Assembly (NCBI RefSeq): GCF_024172095.1
Contig: NZ_JAMZDX010000008.1
Span: 248,001-312,000, forward strand
DNA length: 64,000 bases
Direction: 5' to 3'
DNA from: Kitasatospora cinereorecta
GTDB taxonomy: Bacteria; Actinomycetota; Actinomycetes; Streptomycetales; Streptomycetaceae
Shown: one piece after another, positions 1-9,277 of the stretch
Numbering within the stretch: position 1 is the first letter of the stretch
Layout: every line of letters begins with the position of its first letter
Position numbers and translations under genes: made by a program
Notes under the pieces: model-generated
The model's input: the letters and a program-made list of their open reading frames with translations, nothing else
The model's database searches: none
Told to the model about the DNA's origin: nothing

Positions 1-1219
1 CATTCGGCAGCTTCGACGCCACCTCGTACACACCCGGGCTCACCCGATGGCTCGCCTGCCGACCGGCCGGAACATCACCTTCGCGGCGAATGAAGAACGC
101 CTCTGCCAGCGCCAACTGCGCGTCGGTGGCAGCCGGAAGGTAGAGACGCATCGCCGCGTCCACGTACTGAGCGATGGTCAGCTGCCGCCCGCTCGCCTCC
201 CGGTCCTGACCGACGCGGGCCGACAGCGCCGCCACCAGGTCCGGAGCGAAGCGGAACGGCAGCGTGCGCCACTGGTTCTTGCCGAGCTTCAGGTCCATCG
301 TGCTCTCCGTCCAGGACGTGAGCACCGCCTGCCGCGCAACCCCGGGGGCGGAACGACGACCGGACGACCGGCGCGGCTGCCGCACAGCAGCGGCCGGCGC
401 CGAAGGCGTTGAGTCCCCGCCCGACTGCTGGACGTCCTGCGGGAGGCTTCCCGCGACCGCCTGCACTCCGACGGGGGCCGGGGCCGGCGCGCTCCGGTCG
501 CCGGCCTCCACGTTCGCTGCCCCGGCGGCGCCCGCCTCCGGGGCAGCGACAACGGCGGGAGCTGCCGGGCCGGAATGCACCGCCAGCTGCGCTGCCGGCG
601 GCTCGACGGCGACGGCAGACGGGGCTGCGGCAGGTTCCGGGGCTGAGACCACCTGCGTCACCACAGAAGGCGCTGCCGAACCCTCCGCGGCCACAGGCTG
701 GTCGGACGGAGCGACAACGGTGGACACCGCCGACGCCTCGTCCACCCGAGCGCCCGTTGCGGCGGCTGCTGACTCCACGACGGACAGGACGGGCTCAGGC
801 ACCACGTCGGGCTCGGCGACCGGCTGCGGCGGTGACTGGGACGCCTCCACTGCAACCGCCGTCCGCGGCGCGAGCCACGGGTTCTCCGCAGCAGGCACGG
901 TCGCCCCTGCTGCGGGCACGGCCTGCGTCTCCGTGGGTGCGGCGTCGCTGGCAGCCCCGGTCTGGGCAGGCACAGTCGGGGGCACCGGCACGGTAGCGGC
1001 AGCCATTGGCAACGGGGCCGGGTGCTGCACGACATCGGACGCTGCGGCCTGCGCACCCTGACCGACGAACGACCTGTTGACCAGCTCGTCCACGTCGCCG
1101 CCGAAGACATCCGCCCCGCGCTGCTGACGGCCGGCCTGGGCGCGAGCGGCAGCAGCAGCGCGGCGGGCGGCGGGAGTGGTGGAGAGACCGGCGACCTTCT
1201 TCTTCGGCTTCTCAGGCAT
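1..1219 (-). CDS. Partition partner of ParA (ribbon-helix-helix-like C-terminus), truncated by window edge
   Basis: The frame is open from the ATG at 1217-1219 to the left edge, about 406 codons, so the C-terminus is missing. The ATG overlaps the parA stop by 8 bases, so the two genes are translationally coupled. The N-terminus is basic (MPEKPKKKVAGLS). A long Ala/Pro/Val-rich linker follows, then a compact segment reading TLPFRFAPDLVAALSARVG, then a helix ending in QYVDAAMRLYLP. That strand-helix-helix order resembles ribbon-helix-helix DNA-binding proteins. Small RHH proteins paired with ParA commonly act as centromere-binding partition adaptors, so this is the likely site-specific DNA binder of the first partition system. 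The RHH assignment is inference by eye. An alternative is a plasmid protein of unknown role that is only co-transcribed with parA. Confidence 0.6.
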   Translation of the reverse strand, partial: MPEKPKKKVAGLSTTPAARRAAAAARAQAGRQQRGADVFGGDVDELVNRSFVGQGAQAAASDVVQHPAPLPMAAATVPVPPTVPAQTGAASDAAPTETQAVPAAGATVPAAENPWLAPRTAVAVEASQSPPQPVAEPDVVPEPVLSVVESAAAATGARVDEASAVSTVVAPSDQPVAAEGSAAPSVVTQVVSAPEPAAAPSAVAVEPPAAQLAVHSGPAAPAVVAAPEAGAAGAANVEAGDRSAPAPAPVGVQAVAGSLPQDVQQSGGDSTPSAPAAAVRQPRRSSGRRSAPGVARQAVLTSWTESTMDLKLGKNQWRTLPFRFAPDLVAALSARVGQDREASGRQLTIAQYVDAAMRLYLPAATDAQLALAEAFFIRREGDVPAGRQASHRVSPGVYEVASKLPN

Positions 1220-2171
1220 CGACTTCCTCGAGCGAGGCGGCGCTCGCGATCTCCCACTCGTCGGAGGGGGTGTCGATCCGACGCAGGATCTCCTCCACCA
1301 GGGCCGTGTACCGCTTGCCCGGAGCGTGGTTCGGGAACTGGACGACGACGGGGCCCGCCGGCCCGAAGCAGTCCGAGATCCGCACGTCGCTGCGGATGTC
1401 GGTCTTGAAGGGCTTTAGGCCCGTACTGACCATGCCGTTTATCACGAAGACGTCCTGCGCTGTCCACTTCGACTCGGAGTTGGAGTCGTTGAGGAGCACG
1501 CCGAGGAACTGGGGGGTGCACTCCCCCAGGGTCAGCTCGCCGACCTTCTCGACGGTCGGCTTGATCACCAGGGCGCCCTTGACCGTCTGCCGCTGCGGGT
1601 TCAGTACCGTGATCACGTAGTCCGAAGCGGCGTAGGCGATCGCGTTGAGGGACGACATCGACGGTGGGGTGTCGATGATGACGAAGTCCACGACGCCGCG
1701 CAGGTGCTCGAGCAGCATGCGCCGCAGGATCGGAGTCGTCGTGTACGGCTGGGTGATGAGCGCGTTCTGGGCCGCAGTCATCGTGCTCTCCTCCGAGGCG
1801 ATGAGGAAGAGGCTGCCCGCGCCGTCGAACTCGTTCAGGATGTGGCTCTGGTCGAACATGATGTCCGTGAGCCGCTGGATCGGAATGCCCTGAAGTGCGT
1901 GCTGGAACGTCAGTCCCAGCGACCGCAGAATCCGCTCCCCCTTCAGCTCGACCCCTATGGCCTCGCCGGCCTGCGCCTGCGGGTCGAGGTCGACGATCGC
2001 CACGTCGAAGCCCGCCATCGCGAGACGCGCGGCCACATTGACGGTCGTGACCGTCTTGCCGATGCCGCCCTTCTGACTCGCGATTGAGATCACGGTCATC
2101 GGCCGGTCCAGCAGGTCGCCGCCCTGTTCCTCGTCCGACAGCGCCTCGGCTGCCTGCTGATCGTCCGCCAC
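1212..2171 (-). CDS. parA: ParA family partition ATPase (first system)
   Basis: This 319-residue P-loop ATPase should drive plasmid segregation by ATP-dependent nucleoid binding. The deviant Walker A motif KGGIGKT is at residues 34-40, the DLDPQAQAG motif near 61-69, and the Walker B-like FVIIDTPPS near 137-145. This is the standard order for ParA/MinD-type ATPases. The GTG start at 2169-2171 gives about 26 extra N-terminal residues before the P-loop strand; there is no obvious DNA-binding N-terminal domain, as in type Ib ParA. The stop overlaps the start of the downstream partner gene. The gene lies next to a repeat-rich, gene-poor stretch that could be its centromere. It is not closely similar to the second ParA at 7469-8380, so the window encodes two independent partition ATPases. 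Confidence 0.9.
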   Translation of the reverse strand: MADDQQAAEALSDEEQGGDLLDRPMTVISIASQKGGIGKTVTTVNVAARLAMAGFDVAIVDLDPQAQAGEAIGVELKGERILRSLGLTFQHALQGIPIQRLTDIMFDQSHILNEFDGAGSLFLIASEESTMTAAQNALITQPYTTTPILRRMLLEHLRGVVDFVIIDTPPSMSSLNAIAYAASDYVITVLNPQRQTVKGALVIKPTVEKVGELTLGECTPQFLGVLLNDSNSESKWTAQDVFVINGMVSTGLKPFKTDIRSDVRISDCFGPAGPVVVQFPNHAPGKRYTALVEEILRRIDTPSDEWEIASAASLEEVDA

Positions 2172-2452
2172 AGTCTCTGCCTCTCGTGCTCACCTGCATT
2201 GATCCCGCCGCGTCGCAGCAGCTACCCGGCTCTTGACCTGGCCGCCAAATCAGACATAAGGCCAGATTCGCCCACCAGCAGCGCAACGATGCGAGCGCTC
2301 CCGGCCGGCCACCGGCGAAATTGTGCTACGACGCGACACGACACTAGCAGCACGGCCTGATGGCGGAGGAGGGGTTCGGACCTCGCGCGTGTCATAGGGG
2401 CGTCCGGATGGGCCCATACAGGGGAAGACAAGCACGCAAGAAGGCCGCGGCG

Positions 2453-3215
2453 AAGGCCCATGCACACATTCGCGGCTGCAGGCAGGGATGCCTCCATGCC
2501 GACGCACACCCTTCCGCGGGCGCGAGCATCAATGGATCCACGCATCAACCGCACCGTGAATCGATGGACAGGTGCGCAGATTGAAGCTGACTCGCCTGCG
2601 TCGTCAGACGCGTCGTGGCATGGATCGATGGACGGGTTAATCCGTCGGTACCTGGACAGCTGCGTCGATCGACGAACGAGCCCGGACGTCCATGCATAGT
2701 CGGGTGCGTGAACCCCTACCTGGATGCAGAGGAACGCAGTAGGACGAGCGCGTCGGAACATTGACAGATCAATGAGCGGATCGGACTGCGCCGACTGACA
2801 TCCATACAAGGATGCCTATCGGCATGCATCCATGGATGCATGCATTGCTACATGCATCCATACAGGCATGCCTACCTAGCTACAAGACTCCATACTCGCA
2901 TAGGTCTCAGGCTCTCTACTGATACCACTATCGAGCAAGCGATGGATGTGTCTACCGTACTCCGTGCCGAGCTACCTTCGCGCATCACTACTTACCTAGC
3001 TACCCGCATGCGACTCAACATCCATGCCGATGCCACTACTGGCATCCATACAGCATCTGGCCCCGGCCGGGAATCGATCCGGAGTCAATGCCTACCGAGG
3101 CAGCTACTGACATACCTACAATCCCGGGGCGGTGGTCGGCCTCGCCGGGCTCGACCGGGACTCCCGAGTGGGCTTGATATCCATACCGGCATCCATATGG
3201 CCATCAATACAATCC
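2453..3215. repeat. Gene-poor repeat field with CATCCATAC/GCATGC motifs, candidate centromere or origin
   Basis: This stretch has visibly more A and T than the genes around it and no convincing reading frame. Short motifs recur: CATCCATACA at 2799-2808, 2855-2864 and 3043-3052; ATCCATACC/CATCCATATG at 3179-3199; TACCTAGCTAC at 2873-2883 and 2993-3003; ATCGATGGAC at 2560-2569 and 2624-2633; and many ATGGAT, GCATGC and GGCATGCC words in both orientations. Repeats upstream of a type Ib parA are the usual position of a plasmid centromere, so this may be the site bound by the parA partner protein. An origin of replication is the main alternative. The repeats are seen directly; the function is inferred. 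Confidence 0.55.
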
Positions 3216-4368
3216 CTGTTCAGAGCCATCATCGTGACTGTGGCAGGTCGCTGTCACTGGAAAGATCAGCCAGCCCCCTACCGGGATTGCTACGTCCCTC
3301 GGCCACACATGCAAGGGCCGACAGCGGTCCAGCCAGCAAGGGCCCAGCGCTGCGGCGAAGGGCGGGCAGCTTCTCTGAGTAGCCGTTCAGACCTGATCTC
3401 CGTCTGCGCGCGACCCCTGCCGCCGACACCCCACGGGACACATCCCAGCCTTGGAAGAGGTTCGATGAGTCAGCATCTCTGGCCGTGGCGGTGGCGTTCG
3501 AGCCGTGGAATCGGCTGATGCGGCGGGTCGGGAACAGTCCCGGGACTGGTCGATGAGTCGCTGACGCCTGGGCCATGGAGCCATCGGCAGGCGCGAATCT
3601 ACGCTGATTCGGTCCCCCTGGGTGCCCGCGATCGGGCGTCGTGACGCGCCCGACATGCCCGGCAGAGCGGCGCAATCGGCAAGGGGACGGGCCCGGAGGA
3701 CCCGGCATCACGGCCCCGGCCGCACAGAAATGCCGCCTTCTGCTGCCGCCCAATCGCGGTTACGCAGCTGCCCGAGAGCGTGGTCGGAAGTCCAGGACAG
3801 TACTCCGCCGCATTCCACAACAAGCCCACGCCCGTCCTGCGAAGGCGCCCGTCGACCTTTCCAACAGTCGATCAGAAGGCCCTGGGAACGGTGCCGCTGA
3901 CGCCGTCCGCCGCACTGATGACGAGCGGCGGCAGATCCACAGGATCAGTCAGGAGTACGACCGCACCGTGCGAACCACCCGTCCACACGGCACCGCTTGT
4001 CGCGTCATACCGGGCAAGCAGTAAAGCCGACCGCCACTCACCGTCTGGACCCCACGGGCGGAAAGGGCACGAGGACAGACGAGGTGCGTGTGCACGGGCG
4101 CGCCGGCCCACACCTTCGAGCGCCGCGCTGCTCCGGCCGTGACACTGCCGTACGGCGTGTCAGAGTGCCGTAACCGGAACCACCTCAGGCAGGACTCCGA
4201 CACCGGCCCCGAGCCTGGCCGCCGAGCCCGACCTCACCACCCCGGAGCTCCGATTCCACTCGGGCTGATCGATAGCAGTCGGCCGAGGCGAGGCACGCGT
4301 GGCGTAAAGCCCAGGAGGAGGGACCAGGATGGACGTCGGCCGTGGTCGTACCGGTGGCCGCGGCCCCT
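3216..4368. other. Gene-poor stretch without a recognisable gene
   Basis: Every reading frame here is short, Arg/Pro-rich and lacks recognisable motifs. Composition returns to high GC after the repeat field. I see no strong hairpin, tRNA or conserved repeat. It may be decayed DNA or part of a replication region that depends on structure rather than protein. Confidence 0.5.
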
Positions 4369-4839
4369 TCATCCCCACTCCGACCTGTCAACCGGGCGGC
4401 GATACCACCAGAACTCCGTGCGCCACTGGCGCCGGTACGTGAACGCGTCAGGGAAGGTGCGGCGACAGGCCACCGCATCCAGGCGCTTCACAAGCCGGCC
4501 GCGCTCGGCATTGGGCCCGTTCCCGCAGTCGCTCCAGGACTTCCTCCAGCACGCCGCGTGCGTGCCTGACGTCGTTGAAAGAGCACCAGGTGCACGAGCA
4601 AGGCGACTCCTGCGGGTATAGCGGATGCCCGCCCGGCGGGTGGAGGAACTCGCGGTACCCGGCAAGGCCCGGCCGGTGGCACCCAGGTGTACGTAGAAGC
4701 TGTCGCTCAGGTATCTGACCCGGTGCCCAGTCAGGCTCGCCCTGTCGGAGAGCGCGTGAATCCGGAGCGAAGAGGCCGACCTCCAGACGCGGGAGACCGG
4801 TCGTTCAGCGCGCAGCTCGCGCGGCCGTCTACGCGGCAT
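4369..4839 (-). pseudogene. Decayed conserved hypothetical protein with two compensating frameshifts
   Basis: The minus-strand frame ending at 4369 begins plausibly (LTGHRVRYLSDSFYVHLG, then TASSSTRRAG) and ends plausibly (ERGRLVKRLDAV, then WWYRRPVDRSEWG). In the middle the coding signal sits in another frame: about 4620 down to 4520 reads SPCSCTWCSFNDVRHARGVL and then EEVLERLRER. One frameshift lies near 4600-4625 and a second, restoring shift near 4505-4525. The reconstructed protein looks like a streptomycete protein of about 150 residues with a CxCxxC pattern, but I cannot name it. The start upstream of 4839 is unclear. It may be a real pseudogene or may contain sequencing errors. Confidence 0.45.
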
Positions 4840-5015
4840 CGACCTTTCGACACGTGATCACGGGAGCCGTGAGGCCAGGCGGAGCAGCCCTGCCGAACCC
4901 CGTTTCCGGGTCTCCGCAGTTGCCCTTTCAGACCTGCGAGGGCAGTTGCGGGCCAACCGTAAGGAAGACCGGGCCAGCCGAGACCGATCCAGCCCGATCT
5001 ACTGAACACTGCTGG

Positions 5016-5462
5016 TCACAGGGACCACTGGCAATACAGACGCAGGCCGGTAGCCCCGGCGCGCTGGGCCAGGCTGACCAGGGCCTCCAGGACACCAAGC
5101 GCAGCCAGGGCGTCGACCTGACAATGCTGCAGTTCAGCCGTCATGGACCACGACTCGGCGGCGCGAGCCAAGTCAGCTGGCGCTGCCGCGGCGAGGGCCT
5201 CGGCCAGGGTGTCCGACAGGCAGAACACCAGCGAGGTGTCGCTCTCCGGAGAGGAAAGCAGCTGCCCTGACCGCGGGCGTCGGCTGGCCTCCTCATAGCT
5301 GCAATCCGTCAGGATTGCTTCGAGCTGAGCAACGGCAACCACCGGGTCGATGTTCTTGAGGAAGACCACGTCGTGTCCTGCCTCGGCCGGCCCCCCGGAC
5401 CGCTCGACCACGGCAATGGCGGCCTGGTCGTCGGTGGCGGAGAAGTAGTCGCACATCGTCAT
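5016..5462 (-). CDS. Conserved streptomycete hypothetical protein, MCDYFSA type
   Basis: The product has 148 residues and starts MTMCDYFSATDDQAAIAVVE. It includes LKNIDPVVAVAQLEAILTD, SYEEASRRPRSGQLLSSPES and SLVFCLSDTLAEALAAA, and ends GLRLYCQWSL. It is a soluble acidic protein with no signal peptide or membrane segment. The even composition and the ordered helical pattern support a real gene. I recognise the general type as a conserved actinobacterial hypothetical protein but can assign no function. It stands alone: the neighbours on both sides are gene-poor or degenerate. An alternative start is the second Met (MCDYFSA), two codons downstream. Confidence 0.75.
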   Translation of the reverse strand: MTMCDYFSATDDQAAIAVVERSGGPAEAGHDVVFLKNIDPVVAVAQLEAILTDCSYEEASRRPRSGQLLSSPESDTSLVFCLSDTLAEALAAAAPADLARAAESWSMTAELQHCQVDALAALGVLEALVSLAQRAGATGLRLYCQWSL

Positions 5463-5563
5463 GCGTCGAGTCTGGCAGCCGCAGCCGACAGACTCGCGAT
5501 CTGAAGACGCCGACCCAGCGTGGGGTCAATTTTCGGAGTGCACCGGCCGAAGGCCACCGGTGA

Positions 5564-5761
5564 GATGCGCCGCCCGAGGGCGCGGCGAATGGCTACTTCG
5601 GCATCCCGCTCAGCGATGAGTTCCGCCAGGACCAGCAACGTCGGCCCGCCGCGGACGCCGTCTTCGTGTCCGACCCCACGAACCCGCTCGCTGACCTCAA
5701 CAAGTACGTCCTTCGCGTCGGACTGCCTGGCCACACGCTCCCGAAGGCTTCCCACGAGTAG
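5564..5761 (+). pseudogene. Orphan C-terminal fragment of an unknown protein
   Basis: Immediately after a TGA at 5561-5563 the same frame reads NGYFGIPLSDEFRQDQQ, then DAVFVSDPTNPLADLNKYVL, then RVGLPGHTLPKASHE and a TAG at 5759-5761. This has the look of a genuine protein C-terminus, unlike the Arg-rich shadow frames around it, but no start or upstream domain is present. I cannot identify the family. It is most likely the tail of a gene lost by deletion. Confidence 0.4.
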
Positions 5762-6073
5762 ACACCGCCGAAGACCGAGCGCCCGCCGCGTTCGTGGACC
5801 GTAGGGCATCGCACCGATGCGACCGCACGCCTGCCGCAGCACTCGAGCTCCGATCGGCCACGCCCTCTGCCTGCAGTGACGTGCCGAAGCATTGCGTACG
5901 CGGCGCAGCTGAGCCGATCCTGCAGCCGGAGCTCCGATCCTGGGTGGCCACCAGGACAGGGCACAAGCTGAAGCATCGCGTCGAATAAGGATGACCGCGT
6001 CACCGCAGAATGCGGCGCCCCCGACGGCTTACTGTCTGCTCGACGTACAGGGTCACAGCCCGGAGGTGGACAC

Positions 6074-7447
6074 GTGGCAGGCGCCAGCGGACCGACGATG
6101 GACCTATCCCCCCGACGCCGGTCGATCTGGGACATCCCCGACGACGCCGACGCACCGGCGCCCACGGTCCCCGACATCACCGGCCGGCAGGTCCCGCTTC
6201 ACAAGCTCTGGGCGAACCCGTTCAACCCCAGAATCGTCCACGACGACGCCGAGATCGACGCGATGGCCGAATCCATCAAGTCCGAGGGCCTCCTCCAGGA
6301 CTTGATGATCGCTGACGTCGGCCCGTTCCTCACCTACTGGACGGACCGCCTCCGCGCTGCGCCCCGCCAGCGGGCCCTCCTCACGGAATCCCTGACCAAG
6401 GCGCGCCCCGACGACTACGTCATCCTCATCGGACACAACCGGCATGCCGCATGCGCCCGCGCCGGACTCGACCACGCACCGTGCCGGCTGCGGAACGACA
6501 AGATCAACCGCGCCCGCGTTCTCGCGCTCCCTGAGAACCTGCGCCGCATCAAGCTGAACCCCATCGAGGAGGCCCTCGGCTTCCAAGGCGCCGTGGAAGA
6601 CGGACTCACCCAAGCAGAGATCGCCTCACAGGTCGGCTGCCGCCAACCCCACATCTCCCGGCGCCTCAAGCTCCTGCACCTCGTCGACGACCTGCGGGAC
6701 GCCGTCATGACCGGAGACCTCCGCACTGCGGACGCCGAGCTCATCGCCGGCACGCTGCCCGACGGCGACCACCGACAGGCCCATGTACTCGACCGCATGA
6801 GAACCCACGGCATGTCCGCCCCCGCCGCCCTGGCCCACCTCGAAAAAGCGCGGGCCTTCCACGACCCCACCGAAGACCAGCCGGGAGATCCGACCCCCAG
6901 CCGCCCGACGGCCGGCGCCCCCGCAGACACACTTCCGGAAGCAGCTCTCCAGCCGGACGGCCCGCGCCCCGACGCCCCCCAGCCCAACGCCGAACCCACC
7001 CAGCCGACCACCGGCCCATCAATGCCGCCGCCGCCCACCGCCGACGGCTCCCTGACCCGCACCGAAGCCTGCCAACACCTCCTGCAAGCCACCACTGCAC
7101 CCAACCCCCGAGAAGCCCTGCGCCTCCTCACACCCGCCGTCCTCCTCGCCGGCCCCGCCGAGCACCGACTCGCCCGAACCTGGCTCCAACCCGCGCCAAC
7201 CACCCGCAGCACCCACCGCCAGCCCTTCGCCGACCTCCTCGACCACCCCAAAGCCGCCAACCAAGCAGCCCTCGCGATCGCACTCGCCGCCCTAGAACAC
7301 CGCACCCAACACACCCCGCGGCCATGGACACCCGCCGACCGCACCTACATCGAGCACCTCACCCGCCACGCCGGATACCACCCCACCCCCTGGGAACAGG
7401 ACCGCCTGCACACCAAGGCACCCACGGCCGATATTCCGACGGAATAA
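6074..7447 (+). CDS. parB: ParB-family DNA-binding partition protein
   Basis: The product has 457 residues. A GTG start at 6074 is supported by GGAGG at 6061-6065. The N-terminal ParB nuclease-like/CTP-binding fold includes LWANPFNPRIVHDDAEID, SIKSEGLLQDLMI and the GHNRHAACARAG box. The helix-turn-helix reads LTQAEIASQVGCRQPHISRR. The C-terminal 200 residues are Pro/Ala-rich and variable, as in plasmid ParB proteins. The protein should load at a palindromic parS site and work with the ParA encoded immediately downstream, 21 bases after its stop. The last codons (DIPTE, stop) are written inside a 15-bp palindrome, a good candidate for its own binding site. Confidence 0.9.
   Translation: MAGASGPTMDLSPRRRSIWDIPDDADAPAPTVPDITGRQVPLHKLWANPFNPRIVHDDAEIDAMAESIKSEGLLQDLMIADVGPFLTYWTDRLRAAPRQRALLTESLTKARPDDYVILIGHNRHAACARAGLDHAPCRLRNDKINRARVLALPENLRRIKLNPIEEALGFQGAVEDGLTQAEIASQVGCRQPHISRRLKLLHLVDDLRDAVMTGDLRTADAELIAGTLPDGDHRQAHVLDRMRTHGMSAPAALAHLEKARAFHDPTEDQPGDPTPSRPTAGAPADTLPEAALQPDGPRPDAPQPNAEPTQPTTGPSMPPPPTADGSLTRTEACQHLLQATTAPNPREALRLLTPAVLLAGPAEHRLARTWLQPAPTTRSTHRQPFADLLDHPKAANQAALAIALAALEHRTQHTPRPWTPADRTYIEHLTRHAGYHPTPWEQDRLHTKAPTADIPTE
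7432..7446. promoter_or_regulatory. 15-bp palindrome at the parB 3' end, candidate parS
   Basis: TATTCCG-A-CGGAATA is a perfect inverted repeat with 7-bp arms and a 1-bp spacer. It overlaps the parB stop codon. A second copy differing only in the central base follows the next gene, and the match between copies extends to GATATTCCG[A/T]CGGAATAAC. Size, symmetry and position suit a ParB site. Confidence 0.6.
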
Positions 7448-7468
7448 CCAGCACCCCAGGAGGCCCCC

Positions 7469-8380
7469 GTGCCCACCACCCCGCCACCCGCCCCACACCA
7501 TCACCCCCGCGCCTACGCCTTCTCAGGACAGTCCGGCGGCGCAGGCAAAACCCAAGGCGTCGTCAACCTCGGCATCGAACTCGCCAACCGCGGCCACCGC
7601 ACCCTCATCTGGGACATCGACCCCCAGCGCAGCGCCTCGCACCTCCTCGGCTACCAGGACCCGCCACCCGGCCACGCCACCGTCTTCAACGTCCTCACCG
7701 GCGACAACAAACTCCACGAAGCCATCGCCCCTGCCCGCTACCGCACCGCCGCAGGCACCACCGACGCCGCCTTCAAGGCCATCCCCAACCTCGACCTGGT
7801 CCTCGGCACCCCCGAAATGGCCGACGCCGAAGTCACCCTCGGACACGACCCAGCCGGCATCCTCTGGCTCCAGAACGTCCTCGACGAACAACTCCCCGCA
7901 GACCGCTGGGACGCCATGCTCTTCGACTGCGGACCCACCCTCGGCATCCTGCTGCTGTCCGTCGTCCTCGCAGCCCCCCACGTCATCGGCTGCATCAACG
8001 ACGAATACAAGTACGTCATCGGCCTCACCGACCTCGAAACCACCCTCGACCGAGGCCGCAGCAAACTACGACGACTCGGCTTCCACGCCCACATCGCCCA
8101 CATCCTCGCCACCAACATCCCCCTCGACACCCACGGCAACGTCGACCGCAAAGCCGGAGCCGTCACCGACGACGTCATCAAAGCCGTACGCAACCATGCC
8201 GACTGGGCGCCCCGCCTCCTCCCGCTGATCCGGCGCAGCATTCGCTTCAAGGAGACGACCGTCAAACAGCGCCCCCTCCGCTTCCACGCACCGAACTGCC
8301 CCTCACTCGACGACCTCTCGGCCGTCGCAGACGCCCTTGGCTTTCCCCGCCGCAACTCAACACGGCGGGACCACCGCTGA
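7469..8380 (+). CDS. parA: ParA family partition ATPase (second system)
   Basis: The product has 303 residues, with a GTG start at 7469 preceded by AGGAGG. The deviant Walker A GQSGGAGKT is at residues 20-28, IWDIDPQRSASHL follows as the next conserved motif, and FDCGPTLGILLLS matches the Walker B region. It is the partner ATPase of the ParB encoded just upstream. It has an unusual His/Pro-rich N-terminal tail and a DECK-like KYVIGLTDLETTLDRG segment where many ParA proteins carry PQ. The gene is bracketed by two near-identical palindromes, one at the parB stop and one starting on the base after its own TGA. It is distinct from the ParA at 1212-2171. Confidence 0.9.
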   Translation: MPTTPPPAPHHHPRAYAFSGQSGGAGKTQGVVNLGIELANRGHRTLIWDIDPQRSASHLLGYQDPPPGHATVFNVLTGDNKLHEAIAPARYRTAAGTTDAAFKAIPNLDLVLGTPEMADAEVTLGHDPAGILWLQNVLDEQLPADRWDAMLFDCGPTLGILLLSVVLAAPHVIGCINDEYKYVIGLTDLETTLDRGRSKLRRLGFHAHIAHILATNIPLDTHGNVDRKAGAVTDDVIKAVRNHADWAPRLLPLIRRSIRFKETTVKQRPLRFHAPNCPSLDDLSAVADALGFPRRNSTRRDHR

Positions 8381-8395
8381 TATTCCGTCGGAATA
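8381..8395. promoter_or_regulatory. 15-bp palindrome directly after parA, second candidate parS
   Basis: TATTCCG-T-CGGAATA is the same palindrome as at 7432-7446 with the central base changed. It starts on the first base after the parA stop codon. Confidence 0.6.
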
Positions 8396-8419
8396 ACAGA
8401 TCCACCCGCACCAGACACC

Positions 8420-8438
8420 ACACCGAAAATGGCGGTGT
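8420..8438 (+). terminator. Short hairpin downstream of parA
   Basis: ACACCG, a 7-base loop, then CGGTGT. The stem is only 6 bp and there is no long T tract, so this is a weak terminator candidate for the parB-parA operon. Confidence 0.3.
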
Positions 8439-8651
8439 TCCGCACCCCGCCCGACCGACACAACTGAGGCCGCTCGAAACCCGGCCGCACCACCGAACGG
8501 AGCCAACGCGGGCCCCCTGCCTCCATCGGCGCCGACAGAACCTCCAAGCCAGCCGCCCGGAAACCCCGGCACGGACACCATCGCCGACGACCCAAGCGCC
8601 ACCAGCAAGCACTCCAAGGCACCACTGCGCTCGCCCGAAACGTGCACCACC

Positions 8652-9277
8652 CTGCGCAGCACAGCAACCGCCCGGACACCACTCACCAGCGCGCCAACCC
8701 CAGCCCCCTTCCATCACAGACAGCAACGGCCCCAGCCCCACCCGCGCCGAACACCCGCCGAGCCGACACCCACCCACTGCGCACCCAGACCACACCCTGC
8801 GCACACCACACCCCTCAGACAGCGCACCCCCACACGCACCCTGCGCAGCCGACACCCAACCCCCTGCGCACCCAACGCCCCAACCACCGATCCGCGCGCA
8901 ACTCCACCCCGCTACCCACCTCCGCCTACCCATCCCTACAAACCCACCCAGCCACACCCCCTGCGCACCCCGCCAACCCGACCACCAACCGGTGCGCACC
9001 GACCGCCCGCCACCACCCACCCCGAGCATCGCCCCACCCTGAAAACGCGCAGGTCAACAGCACACTGCGCAGCCTCAGCGCACACTGCGCACCACCTGCC
9101 CAAGCAGCCGCACCACGCACACCCCGAAGCCCCCAGACCCATGCGCCGAGCCACACCCCCACCCTCACGCGGCGCACGCCGCGCCAGACAGCACTGCGCA
9201 CCGCAAGACAGCCAGGTGCGCCCCGGCCGACCCGCCGCTGCGCACACCCTGCGCACCGGCCACCAGCAACTGCGCAG
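8652..9277 (+). repeat. Field of 12 CTGCGCA repeats, candidate clt or centromere
   Basis: No credible gene lies between 8396 and 9738. The stretch has an unusual + strand, rich in C and A and poor in G and T. Within it CTGCGCA followed by C or G occurs at 8652, 8777, 8797, 8841, 8864, 8961, 9065, 9085, 9194, 9238, 9249 and 9270, always in the same orientation. Near copies are at 8992, 9076 and 9354. The core TGCGCA is self-complementary. Streptomyces conjugation uses clusters of 8-bp TraB recognition sequences (clt) near spd/tra genes, and the next gene is Spd-like. A partition centromere or an iteron origin are the alternatives. The repeats are seen directly; the role is inferred. Confidence 0.6.

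Noticed and set aside
658..2286. Long leftward frame of 542 codons overlapping parA
   Set aside because: It is Arg/Pro-rich shadow coding in another frame of parA and its partner; the recognisable motifs are all in the parA frame.
5459..5842. 127-codon leftward frame next to the MCDYFSA-type gene
   Set aside because: The opposite strand carries more protein-like text (the C-terminal fragment at 5564-5761); this frame looks like its shadow.
8652..9277. CRISPR array
   Set aside because: Repeats are only 7-8 bp with irregular spacing, and there are no cas genes.
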